DNA of 64,000 nucleotides from Tragulus kanchil. Taxonomy: Eukaryota; Chordata; Mammalia; Artiodactyla; Tragulidae. The notes under the pieces were generated by a model. It was not told where the DNA came from and searched no databases. It saw nothing but the letters and a program-made list of their open reading frames with translations. The translations under genes and the position numbers were made by a program. The DNA lies in contig JAIOJX010000002.1 in the NCBI GenBank assembly GCA_022376925.1, positions 134,798,831 through 134,862,830 on the forward strand. The letters are read 5' to 3'. Shown here in pieces: positions 47,385-59,735 of this stretch (positions are counted from its first letter, which is position 1; the number at the start of each line of letters is the position of its first letter).

Positions 47385-49670
47385 GGATGGCAAAAGTTAG
47401 TACTGAAATTGTTGTTCAGTCACTAAGCCGTGTCCAACTCTTGGCAACCCGGTGGACTGCAGCACGCCAGGCTTCCCTGTCCGTCACTATCTCCCAGAGT
47501 TTGCTCAAACTCATGTCCATGGAGCCATTGATGCCATCCAACCAACTCATCCTCTGCCGCCCCCTTCTCCTCCTGCCCTCCATCTTTCCCAGAGTCAGGA
47601 TCTTTTCCAGTGAATCAGCTCTTTACATCAGGTGGCCAGAGTATTGGATCTTCTGCTTCAGCATCGATACACAGATGCAAAAGTCAACAGAAGGGGGCTG
47701 AATTTTTAGTGATTGCTCATTAGAGGACTGGTCTTAGGAGAATGGGGTTTAGGCCAGTTGTTCTGGAAGAACAAAGGGATAAGTAGGAGCTTCTCGGTCC
47801 AACAAATCTGTGTCTGTGATTACTGGCTACGTGCCCTCCAGGAAGTCACTTAGCAGATCTGAATATTGGTTTTGTCATCTTTGAAGTGACATAAATGAGA
47901 ATTAAAAGAGACAGTATTCAAAGTGCAGAACAAATAATAAATGAGGCTATTTTTTATTTGATCTGTGCTGTGAGGGGCACCTGGCTGCCTGGCCTCCAAA
48001 GGATTGCGTTCACTCCAGCCCTTTTGCAGTATTTCCCAGGGACAGTTGTCAGCTCGGCACATTCATGCAATTTCCCAACTGCCAGTGGGCACAGACAGTT
48101 AAGTCTCCTTAGCAAAACATCTATTTTAAATGTTTTCTTTTCAATTGAACATATGCACCCTTTTTCTTCTTTTTTTTTAAATAGAATTAGATTTCATGAG
48201 TCATTGAAGGACAGAAGTTACTTCCTCCCCAGATTTGCTGCCGTGACCCAGCAAGAACTCACTTGCCAGGCATGCTGGGACGGCTGTCAACCCAAAATGC
48301 AAAAAGGGACAGGGAGGGCGTGAGGATGATCCCACTTGCAGAGGGGGCTCTGAGGACATGTCCATTGAGCCCCAAGAGTGTCCCAAGAGATCCTTGTCAT
48401 TCAGGGTCAGCTCTGGGTGGGCAATGGTGTTTAAGGACATGGTTTTATGTAAGGGTGTTGCTGAAGGACGCTCTTGGTAGTAGTCTCTGTGGTTGGGTTG
48501 CAAGAAATAAAATACCCCTCTTTCAAATAGCTGTTTAGAAGAAAAACGGCCGGATGGCAAAAGTTAGTACGGGCAGCACCCCCAGGCCCCTTCCCCCTTG
48601 TCCGTCACTATCTCCCAGAGTTTGCTCAAACTCATGTCCATGGAGCCATTGATGCCATCCAACCAACTCATCCTCTGCCGCCCCCTTCTCCTCCTGCCCT
48701 CCATCTTTCCCAGAGTCAGGATCTTTTCCAGTGAATCAGCTCTTTACATCAGGTGGCCAGAGTATTGGATCTTCTGCTTCAGCATCGATACACAGATGCA
48801 AAAGTCAACAGAAGGGGGCTGAATTTTTAGTGATTGCTCATTAGAGGACTGGTCTTAGGAGAATGGGGTTTAGGCCAGTTGTTCTGGAAGAACAAAGGGA
48901 TAAGTAGGAGCTTCTCGGTCCAACAAATCTGTGTCTGTGATTACTGGCTACGTGCCCTCCAGGAAGTCACTTAGCAGATCTGAATATTGGTTTTGTCATC
49001 TTTGAAGTGACATAAATGAGAATTAAAAGAGACAGTATTCAAAGTGCAGAACAAATAATAAATGAGGCTATTTTTTATTTGATCTGTGCTGTGAGGGGCA
49101 CCTGGCTGCCTGGCCTCCAAAGGATTGCGTTCACTCCAGCCCTTTTGCAGTATTTCCCAGGGACAGTTGTCAGCTCGGCACATTCATGCAATTTCCCAAC
49201 TGCCAGTGGGCACAGACAGTTAAGTCTCCTTAGCAAAACATCTATTTTAAATGTTTTCTTTTCAATTGAACATATGCACTTCTTCTTCTTCTTTTTTTTT
49301 TTAAATAGAATTAGATTTCATGAGTCATTGAAGGACAGAAGTTACTTCCTCCCCAGATTTGCTGTCGTGGCCCAGCAAGAACTCACTTGCAAGGCATGCT
49401 GGGACGGCTGTCAACCCAAAATGCAAAAAGGGACAGGGAGGGGCGTGAGGATGATCCCACTTGCAGAGGGGGCTCTGAGGACATGTCCATTGAGCCCCAA
49501 GAGTGTCCCAAGAGATCCTTGTCATTCAGGGTCAGCTCTGGGTGGGCAATGGTGTTTAAGGACATGGTTTTATGTAAGGGTGTTGCTGAAGGACGCTCTT
49601 GGTAGTAGTCTCTGTGGTTGGGTTGCAAGAAATAAAATACCCCTCTTTCAAATTAGCTGTTTAGAAGAAA
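47385..49670 (+). repeat. Direct duplication P (47385-48547 / 48552-49670)
   Basis: Main offset 1121 nt. The first 50 nt of copy 2 are damaged: it starts with GGATGGCAAAAGTTAGTAC as copy 1 does, then about 46 nt net is missing before alignment resumes at 48601. Copies also differ in a T-rich run (48160 against 49280) and by a T near the end. Confidence 0.95.
47410..47690 (-). mobile_element. BovB LINE 3' end, antisense (5'-damaged copy at about 48590-48811)
   Basis: TTGTTGTTCAGTCACTAAGC, ATCTCCCAGAGTTTGCTCAA and GAGTCAGGATCTTTTCCAGT. The duplicate lacks the first part because the start of duplication P copy 2 is corrupted. Confidence 0.85.
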
Positions 49671-51690
49671 AAAAAAAAAGGAAGCTTTGGAAAGAAAGGA
49701 CCCAAAGACAGTTCCTCAGCCTCATGAAGATCTCAAATCTATAACTTCAAGGTTTTCGAGAAAAAACCTCCATTTCTTTCTCCTTGCTTTCTTTGTTTTT
49801 CCCTGCTCATGGTAACCTGGCTTCCCTCATCCCTTGTAGTCTGCCTGTCCATCAAACTTCCCGAATTCTAGTTCCCAGGAAAGAGAATCTGATTGGTTCA
49901 GTATAGGTCATTTGTTTTATTCCTAGCTCAATTGTGTGGTAATTGACTATAGTTCAGTAGGAACCTTTGCGAAGGAGCTGTATCTACAAGGAATGTGCTC
50001 TTGTCAGGTGAGGGACACCATCCTAAGTTCAAGGAGACCCCCTGGGTTGGAGCAGAACATAGCCTGCCAAATACAAACATGGCCTTCCGTGCCTCCAAAG
50101 AGGTGAAGCTGGAGAGAGCTTGACAGATGTCTGGGCCTTGGGCAGCTAAAGCCATCCAAGAATTTTTAAACTTTGTTTATTTTTGATGGAAGGATATTAA
50201 CAATATTATGTTGGTTTCTGACGTGCATTCACATGGATCGGCCATAGGTATACATATGCTGCCTCCCTCCCACCTCCCACCACATCCGACCCCTTAGGTT
50301 GCCACAGAGCCCTGGTTTGAGTTCCCTGAGTCATACAGCAAATTTTCACGGGCTGTCTCTTTGACATACGTTAGTGTATATGTTTCCGTTCTATTCTATG
50401 CTGCTCTCTGCGTGTGTTCCACCCTCTCCTTCCTTCCTCCCTACCTACCTTGTCCGTAAGTCTGTTCTCCATGTCTGTGTTTCCATTGCTGCCCTGCAAA
50501 TAGGTTCACCAGTGCCATCTTCCTAGATTCCATATGTAAGTGTTAATAGATGATATTTGGTTTTCTCTTGCTGACTTCCTTCACTCTATATAATAGGCTC
50601 TAGACTGTTTGAGATTGCAAGGGTCAGCTCTGGGTGGGCAATGGTGTTTAAGGACATGGTTTTATGTAAGGGTGTTGCTGAAGGACGCTCTTGGTAGTAG
50701 TCTCTGTGGTTGGGTTGCAAGAAATAAAATACCCCTCTTTCAAATTAGCTGTTTAGAAGAAAAAAAGGAAGCTTTGGAAAGAAAGGACCCAAAGACAGTT
50801 CCTCAGCCTCATGAAGATCTCAAATCTATAACTTCAAGGTTTTCGAGAAAAAACCTCCATTTCTTTCTCCTTGCTTTCTTTGTTTTTCCCTGCTCATGGT
50901 AACCTGGCTTCCCTCATCCCTTGTAGTCTGCCTGTCCATCAAACTTCCCGAATTCTAGTTCCCAGGAAAGAGAATCTGATTGGTTCAGTATAGGTCATTT
51001 GTTTTATTCCTAGCTCAATTGTGTGGTAATTGACTATAGTTCAGTAGGAACCTTTGCGAAGGAGCTGTATCTACAAGGAATGTGCTCTTGTCAGGTGAGG
51101 GACACCATCCTAAGTTCAAGGAGACCCCCTGGGTTGGAGCAGAACATAGCCTGCCAAATACAAACATGGCCTTCCGTGCCTCCAAAGAGGTGAAGCTGGA
51201 GAGAGCTTGACAGATGTCTGGGCCTTGGGCAGCTAAAGCCATCCAAGAATTTTTAAACTTTGTTTATTTTTGATGGAAGGATATTAACAATATTATGTTG
51301 GTTTCTGACGTGCATTCACATGGATCGGCCATAGGTATACATATGCTGCCTCCCTCCCACCTCCCACCACATCCGACCCCTTAGGTTGCCACAGAGCCCT
51401 GGTTTGAGTTCCCTGAGTCATACAGCAAATTTTCACGGGCTGTCTCTTTGACATACGTTAGTGTATATGTTTCCGTTCTATTCTATGCTGCTCTCTGCGT
51501 GTGTTCCACCCTCTCCTTCCTTCCTCCCTACCTACCTTGTCCGTAAGTCTGTTCTCCATGTCTGTGTTTCCATTGCTGCCCTGCAAATAGGTTCACCAGT
51601 GCCATCTTCCTAGATTCCATATGTAAGTGTTAATAGATGATATTTGGTTTTCTCTTGCTGACTTCCTTCACTCTATATAATAGGCTCTAG
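49528..51690 (+). repeat. Direct duplication Q (49528-50603 / 50620-51690)
   Basis: Offset 1092, dropping to 1087 nt because an A run is shorter in copy 2 (49667-49679 against 50760-50766). A filler of about 16 nt lies at 50604-50619. The first 140 nt are also present at 48407-48547 through duplication P. Confidence 0.95.
50166..50603 (-). mobile_element. L1 3' UTR fragment, antisense (copy at 51253-51740)
   Basis: TGTTTATTTTTGATGGAAGG, CACATGGATCGGCCATAGGT, the CCTCCCTCCCACCTCCCACC block and TGCTGACTTCCTTCACTCTA follow the reverse ruminant L1 3' end. The second copy continues naturally with GGTTCGTCCACCTCATGAGC, whereas the first is cut at the junction. Confidence 0.8.
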
Positions 51691-52583
51691 GTTCGTCCAC
51701 CTCATGAGCACTGACTTAAATGCCTTTCTTTTTGTAAAGCCATCAAAGAATCTTGCAAGAAAGGACCCAGGAATGCAATTGAATTATCCAGAGCCGGGCT
51801 GGGTAGGAATAGACACAACCTGCTTCTCTCCCCCCGTCTCTGCCCTCTGTTGCATGTTCATTCAGTAATCAAAGGTCCAAGGAAGAAGAGAGATGGCCTT
51901 AGCCCTTGAGAACGTTGCTTTCTGTGTGGAAGGGCAAAGCTTAGAAAGCAGAAAACACCGTTAGAGGAGCGTCAGGTTGCATGATTCTCATTGTGATTTT
52001 TAGGTTCTCGCATACAGAAGAAAGAAGGTGTCACACACTCATATGAATGAGGCTCCACCAGTTTGCGTGGACTCTGTGTGCATCGTGTTCCATCTTTGCA
52101 AACCCCTTTAGAGGAGAAGCTATTCTTGTCCCTGGAGGGAGGCAGAGGAAGTTTAAGTAACTAGCGCAAGTTCTCCTGGTAAGCAGGCTCTCTCAGACTT
52201 GCCCTCAAGACTAGCTCGCGCCCCAGCTAGCGCCCTTAATGGCACAGCTTCGGGAGAGAGACGGATCTCTGCAGTAAGAGACACAGTTTACAGATAGAAC
52301 GGATTCACTGACCAGCTTAGACAACCACTGAAGATCATTAACTAAACTCACACTTACTGCACCTCACCTTGGAGCAGAGGACACGCTTAAAGGTGCCCAC
52401 AGAGGTGATTTTCTCTGTCCATGTTGCCTGATTAAAAGTGGCTTGTGTCCTCCAGGCAGTCCTATGGGCATTGTGTCACGTTCCACTTTCAGGTGACTTA
52501 AAGCAACAATGATTCCCTCTTTAAATGCCCTGTCCTTCCCAAGACCCCCCTGGTGAATTCTGCACATGCAATCCAGCCATTAT

Positions 52584-52996
52584 TTTATTTTATTATTATT
52601 ATTTGGCCTCTTTATATTGGTTATTTATTTATTTATTTTCATCCATCTTTATTCTTCGGCCTGTGTGGGCCTCCCATCGCAGTGGCCTCTCTCATTGCAG
52701 AGCACTGGCTCTGGGCACACGTGCTCCAGAGCGCTGGCTCGTAATTGGACACAGCAGTCCAGCAGCTCCGTGGCATGTGGGATCTTCCTGGGCCAGGGAT
52801 CAAACCGGTGCCCCCTGTGCTGCAAGGTGGACTCTTTACCCACTGGACCACTAGGGAAGCCCTATTTTATTGTTTTTTATTTGGCTTCACAGGGTCTGAG
52901 GTGTGGCATGGTTATCCAGTTCCCCGACCAGGGATCGAACCCAGGTACCCTATTGGGAATGTGGAGTATTAACCACTGTGGCCACCAGGGAAGTCC
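52584..52996 (-). mobile_element. Two nested antisense SINEs (family S inside a short CHR-2-like element)
   Basis: The outer element has target-site duplication CCAGCCATTAT at 52573-52583 and 52997-53007 and ends ACCAGGGAAGTCC. A family S SINE (about 52594-52861, GACCACTAGGGAAGCCC end) sits in the outer element's T-rich tail, flanked by TATTTTATT. Confidence 0.83.
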
Positions 52997-53665
52997 CCAG
53001 CCATTATCTTAAATTAGACTATCCTCATACACTCCAAACTGGAGAAACCCTGTCCAACCATTTTGCCTGCTGCAGTGACAGACAGATATTTAATTTATTT
53101 ACTGATTGAACATGAGAGGTCATGGGGAAAGGGAATTTAAAATGAACTGAAGTCGTTTCATGCTTCAGGGACGAGGGCCGTGTGTAAATGAAAAATTGCC
53201 ACAATAACGAGGACAATCAGCAAGGAACACTTTGAAAGTTGAGCAGACTGGCTAGTTGGAGGAGAAAGATGGTGAGCTTGCCTTTTGGAGCTTTTAATTG
53301 GAGTTGACAGTGGAACGCCCCCGTAGAAACATCCTGTAGCCAGCTGGAGCTGACTGGAGCTCAAGAGAAAGGGAGAGGGCAGAAACTGAAGTCAAGATTC
53401 ATCAGCCTAGAGCGATGTGAGTTGATGTTTTGAGCTGTGACAAGCCCACTTTGGAAAACAGAGCAAGGAACAAGAGACAAGCTGGACTTGGAGTCCAGAT
53501 TCAATACATACTTTCTAATGTCCATGTAGAAGAGGCCAGCAGATAGGTCCTGATCCAAAACCACTGCACATGAGTAGGAGAAAGATCTTTGAAGCCTTGG
53601 AATCATTTTAAAGGAAGAGTAGGAGAACAACGTCAAATTTTAGGGCCTTGTGAAGGGTAATGGGC

Positions 53666-53845
53666 TTTCCTCGAGGCTCAGACATGAAAGAATCTGCCTG
53701 TAGTGCAGGAGACCCAGCTTGATGCATGGGTTGGGAAGATACCCCTGGAGGGGAAGACTCCAGTGTTCTTGCCTGGAGAATCCCATGGACAGAGGAGCTT
53801 GGTAGGGCTGTAGTGGGCTGTAGTCAGACACAAGTGAGTGAACTT
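53666..53845 (+). mobile_element. Degraded Bov-tA-type SINE, sense
   Basis: TTTCCTCGAGGCTCAGACAT, TGTAGTGCAGGAGACCCAGC, GTGTTCTTGCCTGGAGAATC; the end carries a small duplication (GGGCTGTAGTGGGCTGTAGT). Confidence 0.78.
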
Positions 53846-54599
53846 TCTGTGTAAAGGTGAGGGGATAATGGCAGAATTGGAGGCATTGGTTGAAGGCCAT
53901 CTCATGAGCTGAAGTCCCCAGAGTTTGCTCTCTGTACCAGTCAAGCAATTTCTCTGAACATCATCCTACTTTGGATGATGGCTTGAGTTAGTCATATATT
54001 TCTCTTAACCAAGATTCTGAATTCTCCGAAGGCAAGACCTGTACCAGTTTTGCTCCTTTAGCCCTTGGTACCACGACTTACAAAAATAAATGCTCAATAG
54101 AAGTTCTAAAGTTGACTTCCCTGCTCATGAAGGGCTCTAGCTTGCGCTTGGCAGTGTTTCTCAAATTTTACTGCTCCTTGCTCTCTAGTGGGAGAGGAAC
54201 TTAGTGGTACATGGACAAATTGCATTTGATTTTAAAAGAAGGCATTTAAGGGGTTGACGTACCCAAACCAGCCTGCGTATAGTGTAGAGTCTACAGAGTT
54301 CAGGTGGGCATTCATTTTTTACAGAGGAGACAACGAATCTACATTTATGACTTTAATATGAAAATTTAAAATTTTTAAGTAACTGTGTTTAAGTTAAAAA
54401 AAAAAGTGAGTTAATGCAAAAATACTTTAAGTAGATGTTAGTTAATGATGTTGACAACACAGTAAAGATCTTAAAGTGAAAAGACTGGATTTTGGGTGGA
54501 CGGCCTTATGCCATTCACTGTCATCTAGTCCCACCCTGCCTTGCTCCCATCTCCTCTTTGGTAACTGCAAGCATTCTGCTCCCCATCTCCAGCAAAGCT

Positions 54600-54840
54600 G
54601 TTGTTGTAGTTCAGGCCCACAGTTGTGTCTGACTCTTTGCAACACCATGGACGGCAGCACACCAGGCTTCGCTGTCCTTCACCATCTCCCGCGTTTGCTC
54701 AAACTCACATCCATTAAGTCAGTGATGGCATCCAACCATCTCACCCTCCGCCGCCCCCTTCTCCTCCTGCCCTCAGTCTTTACCAGCATCAGGGTCTTTT
54801 CTAATGAGGAGGATCTTTGCATCAGTAGCCATAAAATTCA
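54600..54840 (-). mobile_element. BovB LINE 3' end, antisense
   Basis: TTGTTGTAGTTCAGGCCCAC, ACCATCTCCCGCGTTTGCTC and ACCAGCATCAGGGTCTTTTC. Confidence 0.8.
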
Positions 54841-55769
54841 GGGCTTCAAAGACTAGTTATATTTTTTCACAATACACATTAAAATAAACAGGAAACTATA
54901 AAGCGGAAACGATATGCATCCAGAGCCCACCTAAAATGATCTCCCACCCCATTTTGGGAAACGTTGCCATTTGGAAGTTTACCTAGTCTCTCCACTTGCC
55001 TGGGGAATCCTTCACGTCGGACACCACAGATCGTTCACAGCAGCCTTTCTGGCAGGAGAAGAGCCTGGCACAGAGTGGGCATCATTAAGTGTTTGGAAAA
55101 TGAAAGGACCGCAAGATGCCAGCCAGAATGTTTAATAGCTGAAACGCCGGTGTGCCAATGCCACACTCAGTACAGTTCAAATACGACAAGTCTCAGGGCA
55201 GCCCCACATACAGTTCAAGGTAGAAACAGACCATAGAACATGGAGTCACCCACCATGAAGCTTTCTTCCTGATGTTGGGATTCTGACTAATGAGCCTGGG
55301 GGGCAAGTGGAGTTCTTCTAAGCAGAAAGCAAGCCACTGGAGTCTCTCCCTCCCTTACTTCTCTCTCTGTGGCCGATGCCATCTGCTAGTTTTAAAAATA
55401 ATTTTTAAAAGCAAGTGTTTTGGTTCTCTTCAACGTGTAGCAAAGACAGATGCTATTTTTAGGTTTGTTTTCTATCCAGAAAGCCCCAAAGAACCAGGGG
55501 CTGGGTGTCGGCCCTTCGGGCTCGGTGTCGGCCCTTCTGGCTGACTGTCTCCACTCTGCCACTAACTTGTAAGTGACCTTTTTGCAGATCTCCTAGGCCT
55601 TGGACGCTGAGAACAGAAGTGATATTCTGTCTCTCATTAGAGAGGTTGAGAGGGTATCACGTCAAGATGAGACAGTCCTTCGACATTTCAAAAATAATGG
55701 ATTAACCGGTGGTCTGTCAGCTTTTTTGGACTCGTGGTTGAATTTCTATATCCCTTCCGTCCCCCTCTC

Positions 55770-58060
55770 TGGACTGAGAGCTCCCAGAAGGAGGACACAT
55801 CCATACAGCGTCTGGGTCAGAACCTTACATAGGAAGCTGCGTAGTGAGAGGTTACATGTGTAGACTCTGAAACCAACCTGGCCAGGTTCATAATACTTGT
55901 CATGTTGGATTGTTCAGAGAGAGAAATGAGGTAAAACATATAAAGCGCTTAGTCACATATCGAGCACCCACAAGGTGGTAGCTTCTAATTATTACACACT
56001 CAGTACACATTTGACAAAGTCTGATGTATAACTGTTTTGTGTAAGATATAGTTATGTGCGCTGGAAGGAAGATTTTTTTTAAATGGTAGATCAAACCTTT
56101 CTTATATGGCCACCATCATGTGGTTCAGTCTCTCAGTTGTGTCTGACTCTTTGTGACCGCCTGGAATTCCGCACACCAGGCTTCCCTCTCCTTCACCATC
56201 TCCGGCGTTTGCTCAGACTTATGTCCATTGAGTTGATGATGCCATAGAACCATCTCGTCCTCTGTTACCCCATTCTCCTCCTGTTAGAATATTTTGTCTG
56301 TACTTACACTACAGGGCAGGTGAATCATGTCCACTTTACAGGCAGAGAGAGAACGCTGGAGGTTTGAGAAGTTAAGTAACAGCAGGTGCATGACTAATAA
56401 CCGCTGGAATGAGATTTGAAATCCTGTATTGATTTCACAGGGACCCTGTGCCTTTCACTTCCCTTCTCCACTGACTCCACTCTTGGTCCAACGGCCCCAC
56501 ACTGTAGCTATGTGACTTTTGACAGAAACCCCCCTTTTAAACAGGCAACCCAGCCACCCCAACATATAAATAAAATCCAAACACATATTTTACAACATGT
56601 CTGATCCTGGAAGCCACACACTGTTATTTTTACAGTATCCTGTTGGTTATACGAGTCAGCCCAGTTCCTAGAGGGAAGGGAGCGCACCAGGATGTGAGCA
56701 TCGGGCCGTGAAAATCACCAGGTAGGGGCTATCGTGGAGACTGACTCCCATGACTGCCTATTACCTGACATACGAGTCACTTAGTTGTCTTCCCTCTTTA
56801 TTAAAATGAGCTTTATCCTAAATAATAATGACCATTAAGTCACAAGGTTAATGTGCTAATTATATTTACCAGTACAAATAAGAATACATTTAGCATTATT
56901 AATTCTTTTATAATTTGGACTGAGAGCTCCCAGAAGGAGGACACATCCATACAGCGTCTGGGTCAGAACCTTACATAGGAAGCTGCGTAGTGAGAGGTTA
57001 CATGTGTAGACTCTGAAACCAACCTGGCCAGGTTCATAATACTTGTCATGTTGGATTGTTCAGAGAGAGAAATGAGGTAAAACATATAAAGCGCTTAGTC
57101 ACATATCGAGCACCCACAAGGTGGTAGCTTCTAATTATTACACACTCAGTACACATTTGACAAAGTCTGATGTATAACTGTTTTGTGTAAGATATAGTTA
57201 TGTGCGCTGGAAGGAAGATTTTTTTTAAATGGTAGATCAAACCTTTCTTATATGGCCACCATCATGTGGTTCAGTCTCTCAGTTGTGTCTGACTCTTTGT
57301 GACCGCCTGGAATTCCGCACACCAGGCTTCCCTCTCCTTCACCATCTCCGGCGTTTGCTCAGACTTATGTCCATTGAGTTGATGATGCCATAGAACCATC
57401 TCGTCCTCTGTTACCCCATTCTCCTCCTGTTAGAATATTTTGTCTGTACTTACACTACAGGGCAGGTGAATCATGTCCACTTTACAGGCAGAGAGAGACG
57501 CTGGAGGTTTGAGAAGTTAAGTAACAGCAGGTGCATGACTAATAACCGCTGGAATGAGATTTGAAATCCTGTATTGATTTCACAGGGACCCTGTGCCTTT
57601 CACTTCCCTTCTCCACTGACTCCACTCTTGGTCCAACGGCCCCACACTGTAGCTATGTGACTTTTGACAGAAACCCCCCTTTTAAACAGGCAACCCAGCC
57701 ACCCCAACATATAAATAAAATCCAAACACATATTTTACAACATGTCTGATCCTGGAAGCCACACACTGTTATTTTTACAGTATCCTGTTGGTTATACGAG
57801 TCAGCCCAGTTCCTAGAGGGAAGGGAGCGCACCAGGATGTGAGCATCGGGCCGTGAAAATCACCAGGTAGGGGCTATCGTGGAGACTGACTCCCATGACT
57901 GCCTATTACCTGACATACGAGTCACTTAGTTGTCTTCCCTCTTTATTAAAATGAGCTTTATCCTAAATAATAATGACCATTAAGTCACAAGGTTAATGTG
58001 CTAATTATATTTACCAGTACAAATAAGAATACATTTAGCATTATTAATTCTTTTATAATT
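55770..58060 (+). repeat. Direct duplication R (55770-56916 / 56916-58060)
   Basis: Offset 1146 then 1145 nt, copies abutting. One base differs near 56352/57497 (GAGAGAACGC against GAGAGACGC). It contains a MIR remnant interrupted by an antisense BovB 3' end. This is the last duplication in the window. Confidence 0.96.
55905..56425 (-). mobile_element. MIR remnant region with inserted antisense BovB 3' end (copy at 57051-57569)
   Basis: MIR-like sequence (56310-56425, GGTTTGAGAAGTTAAGTAAC) lies beside a BovB 3' end at 56121-56287 (TTCAGTCTCTCAGTTGTGTC, CATCTCCGGCGTTTGCTCAG). The stretch near 55905-55985 may be another MIR piece. Confidence 0.65.
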
Positions 58061-58265
58061 TTATTTATTTATCTTTGGCTATGCTGGATCTTCATTGCTG
58101 TGTGGGCTTTTATCTAATTGCAGTCTGCAGGCTTCTCATTGCAGTGGCTTCTCTTGCTGTGGCTCCTAGATGGTAGGGCTCAGGCTCAGTAGTTGTGACA
58201 CATGGGCTTAGTTGCTCTGTGACATGTTGAATCTTCCTGGATCAGGGATGGAACCCGTATCTCCT
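58061..58265 (-). mobile_element. CHR-2-like SINE, antisense, truncated
   Basis: TTATTTATTTATCTTTGGCT start and GGATCAGGGATGGAACCCGT near the end; cut where the next SINE begins. Confidence 0.72.
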
Positions 58266-58467
58266 AGTGCTGCTGCTTAGTCACTTCAGTCATGTCCGAC
58301 TCTGTGTGACCCAATGACTACAGCTTACCAGGCTCCTCCATTTGTGGGATTCTCCTTCTTCCCAGGGCATCTTCCCAACCCAGGGATGGAACCCCGTCTC
58401 CTGCATTGCAGGCAGACTCCTCACCACTGAGCCATCAGGGGAGCCACACACGTGTGCACACGCACAT

Positions 58468-58499
<32 letters not shown>

Positions 58500-58645
58500 T
58501 GATATACCAAGGACTGTAGCTTGCCAGGCTTCTCCATCCATGGAATTTTTCAGGCAAGAATACTGGAGTAGGTTGCCATTTCCTTCTCCCATTTCTCCTG
58601 CATTGGAAGGCAAATTCTTTACCACTGAGCCACCAAGGAAAACCC
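58266..58645 (-). mobile_element. Antisense Bov-tA-type SINE, (CA)n tract and second Bov-tA fragment
   Basis: The SINE 58266-58443 runs CTGCTGCTTAGTCACTTCAG to GAGCCATCAGGGGAGCC. A CA run fills about 58461-58500. A second fragment at 58508-58645 runs CCAAGGACTGTAGCTTGCCA to GAGCCACCAAGGAAAACCC. Confidence 0.82.
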
Positions 58646-58673
58646 AGCACTATTCATTTTTTAAAAATTTCAG

Positions 58674-58996
58674 GGCTTCCCTGGTGGTCCAGTGGGTAAG
58701 GACACCGCCTTGCAGTGTAAGGGGCGCCGGTTCAATCCCTGGCCTGGGAAGAGCCCACGTGCCACACAGCAGCTGGACCGATGTGTCCAATGACCGAGCT
58801 GGAGCTCTGGAGCGCATGCACCCAGAGCCGGCGCTCTGAGACAACAGAGGCCGCTGCAATGGGAGGCCCACATGGGTCAAAGAACAAAGAGGATGAAAAT
58901 AGATACATGAAAGACCAATAGAAATGGCCCGCCCACCCCTCTCCCTCCCCAACCTGCCCCCTGCCAAAAATAAATAAATATTAAAAAAAAAAAAAA
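58674..58996 (+). mobile_element. Family S tRNA-derived SINE, sense
   Basis: GGCTTCCCTGGTGGTCCAGT, CTTGCAGTGTAAGGGGCGCC, GTTCAATCCCTGGCCTGGG, then a diverged AAAGAACAAAGAGGATGAAA and a long C-rich then A-rich tail. Confidence 0.85.
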
Positions 58997-59010
58997 TGCA
59001 GAGACTTTTG

Positions 59011-59284
59011 GGCTTCCCTGGTGGTCCAGTGGGTAAAGAGTCTGCCTTGCAGTGCAATGGTCACCAGTTCAATCCCTGGCCTGGGAAAATCCCACATGCC
59101 ATGGAGCAGCTGGACCAGTGTGTCCAATTACAAGCCAGCGCTCTGGAGTGCATGCGCCCAGAGCCGGTGCTTTGCAGTGAGAGAGGCCACTGCAATGGGA
59201 GGCCTACACAGGCCAAAGAATAAAGACGAGTGAAAATAAATTAATAAAAAACCAATAAAAGAGGCCAAAATTAAAAAAAAAAAA
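59011..59284 (+). mobile_element. Family S tRNA-derived SINE, sense
   Basis: GGCTTCCCTGGTGGTCCAGT, CTTGCAGTGCAATGGTCACC, GGAGCAGCTGGACCAGTGTG, AAAGAATAAAGACGAGTGAA, then an A-rich tail. Confidence 0.87.
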
Positions 59285-59287
59285 TTT

Positions 59288-59450
59288 CGGAGACTTTTCT
59301 GGTGATCCAGTGGCTAAGACTCTACACTCCTAACAACGGGCCTGGGATCGATTCCTGCTTAGATCCCACATGCTACAACTAAGAGTTTGCATGCTGCAAC
59401 TAAGAACCAGCACCACCAAATAAACAAATAAGTATTTTTTAAAAAAATAC
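59288..59450 (+). mobile_element. Short CHR-2-like SINE, sense
   Basis: GAGACTTTTCTGGTGATCCA head, GCCTGGGATCGATTCCTGCT, GATCCCACATGCTACAACTA and an AAATAAACAAATAAG tail. It ends about 190 nt before a PRKCB exon. Confidence 0.75.
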
Positions 59451-59555
59451 ACATCCTCTCTTTGCTCACGTGACCATTTCCATTGGCACAAATACTCTAC
59501 TCGGAAAGACAACGCACCTGGCCTGGCCTGTCGTGGTGGAGTCCTGGTGGTTTGA

Positions 59556-59735
<180 letters not shown>

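Noticed and set aside
49016..49744. A 242-codon open frame
   Set aside because: Lies in duplicated intronic DNA. It is open in one copy only because of small indels (the other copy at 47895-48323 stops earlier), which argues against coding constraint.
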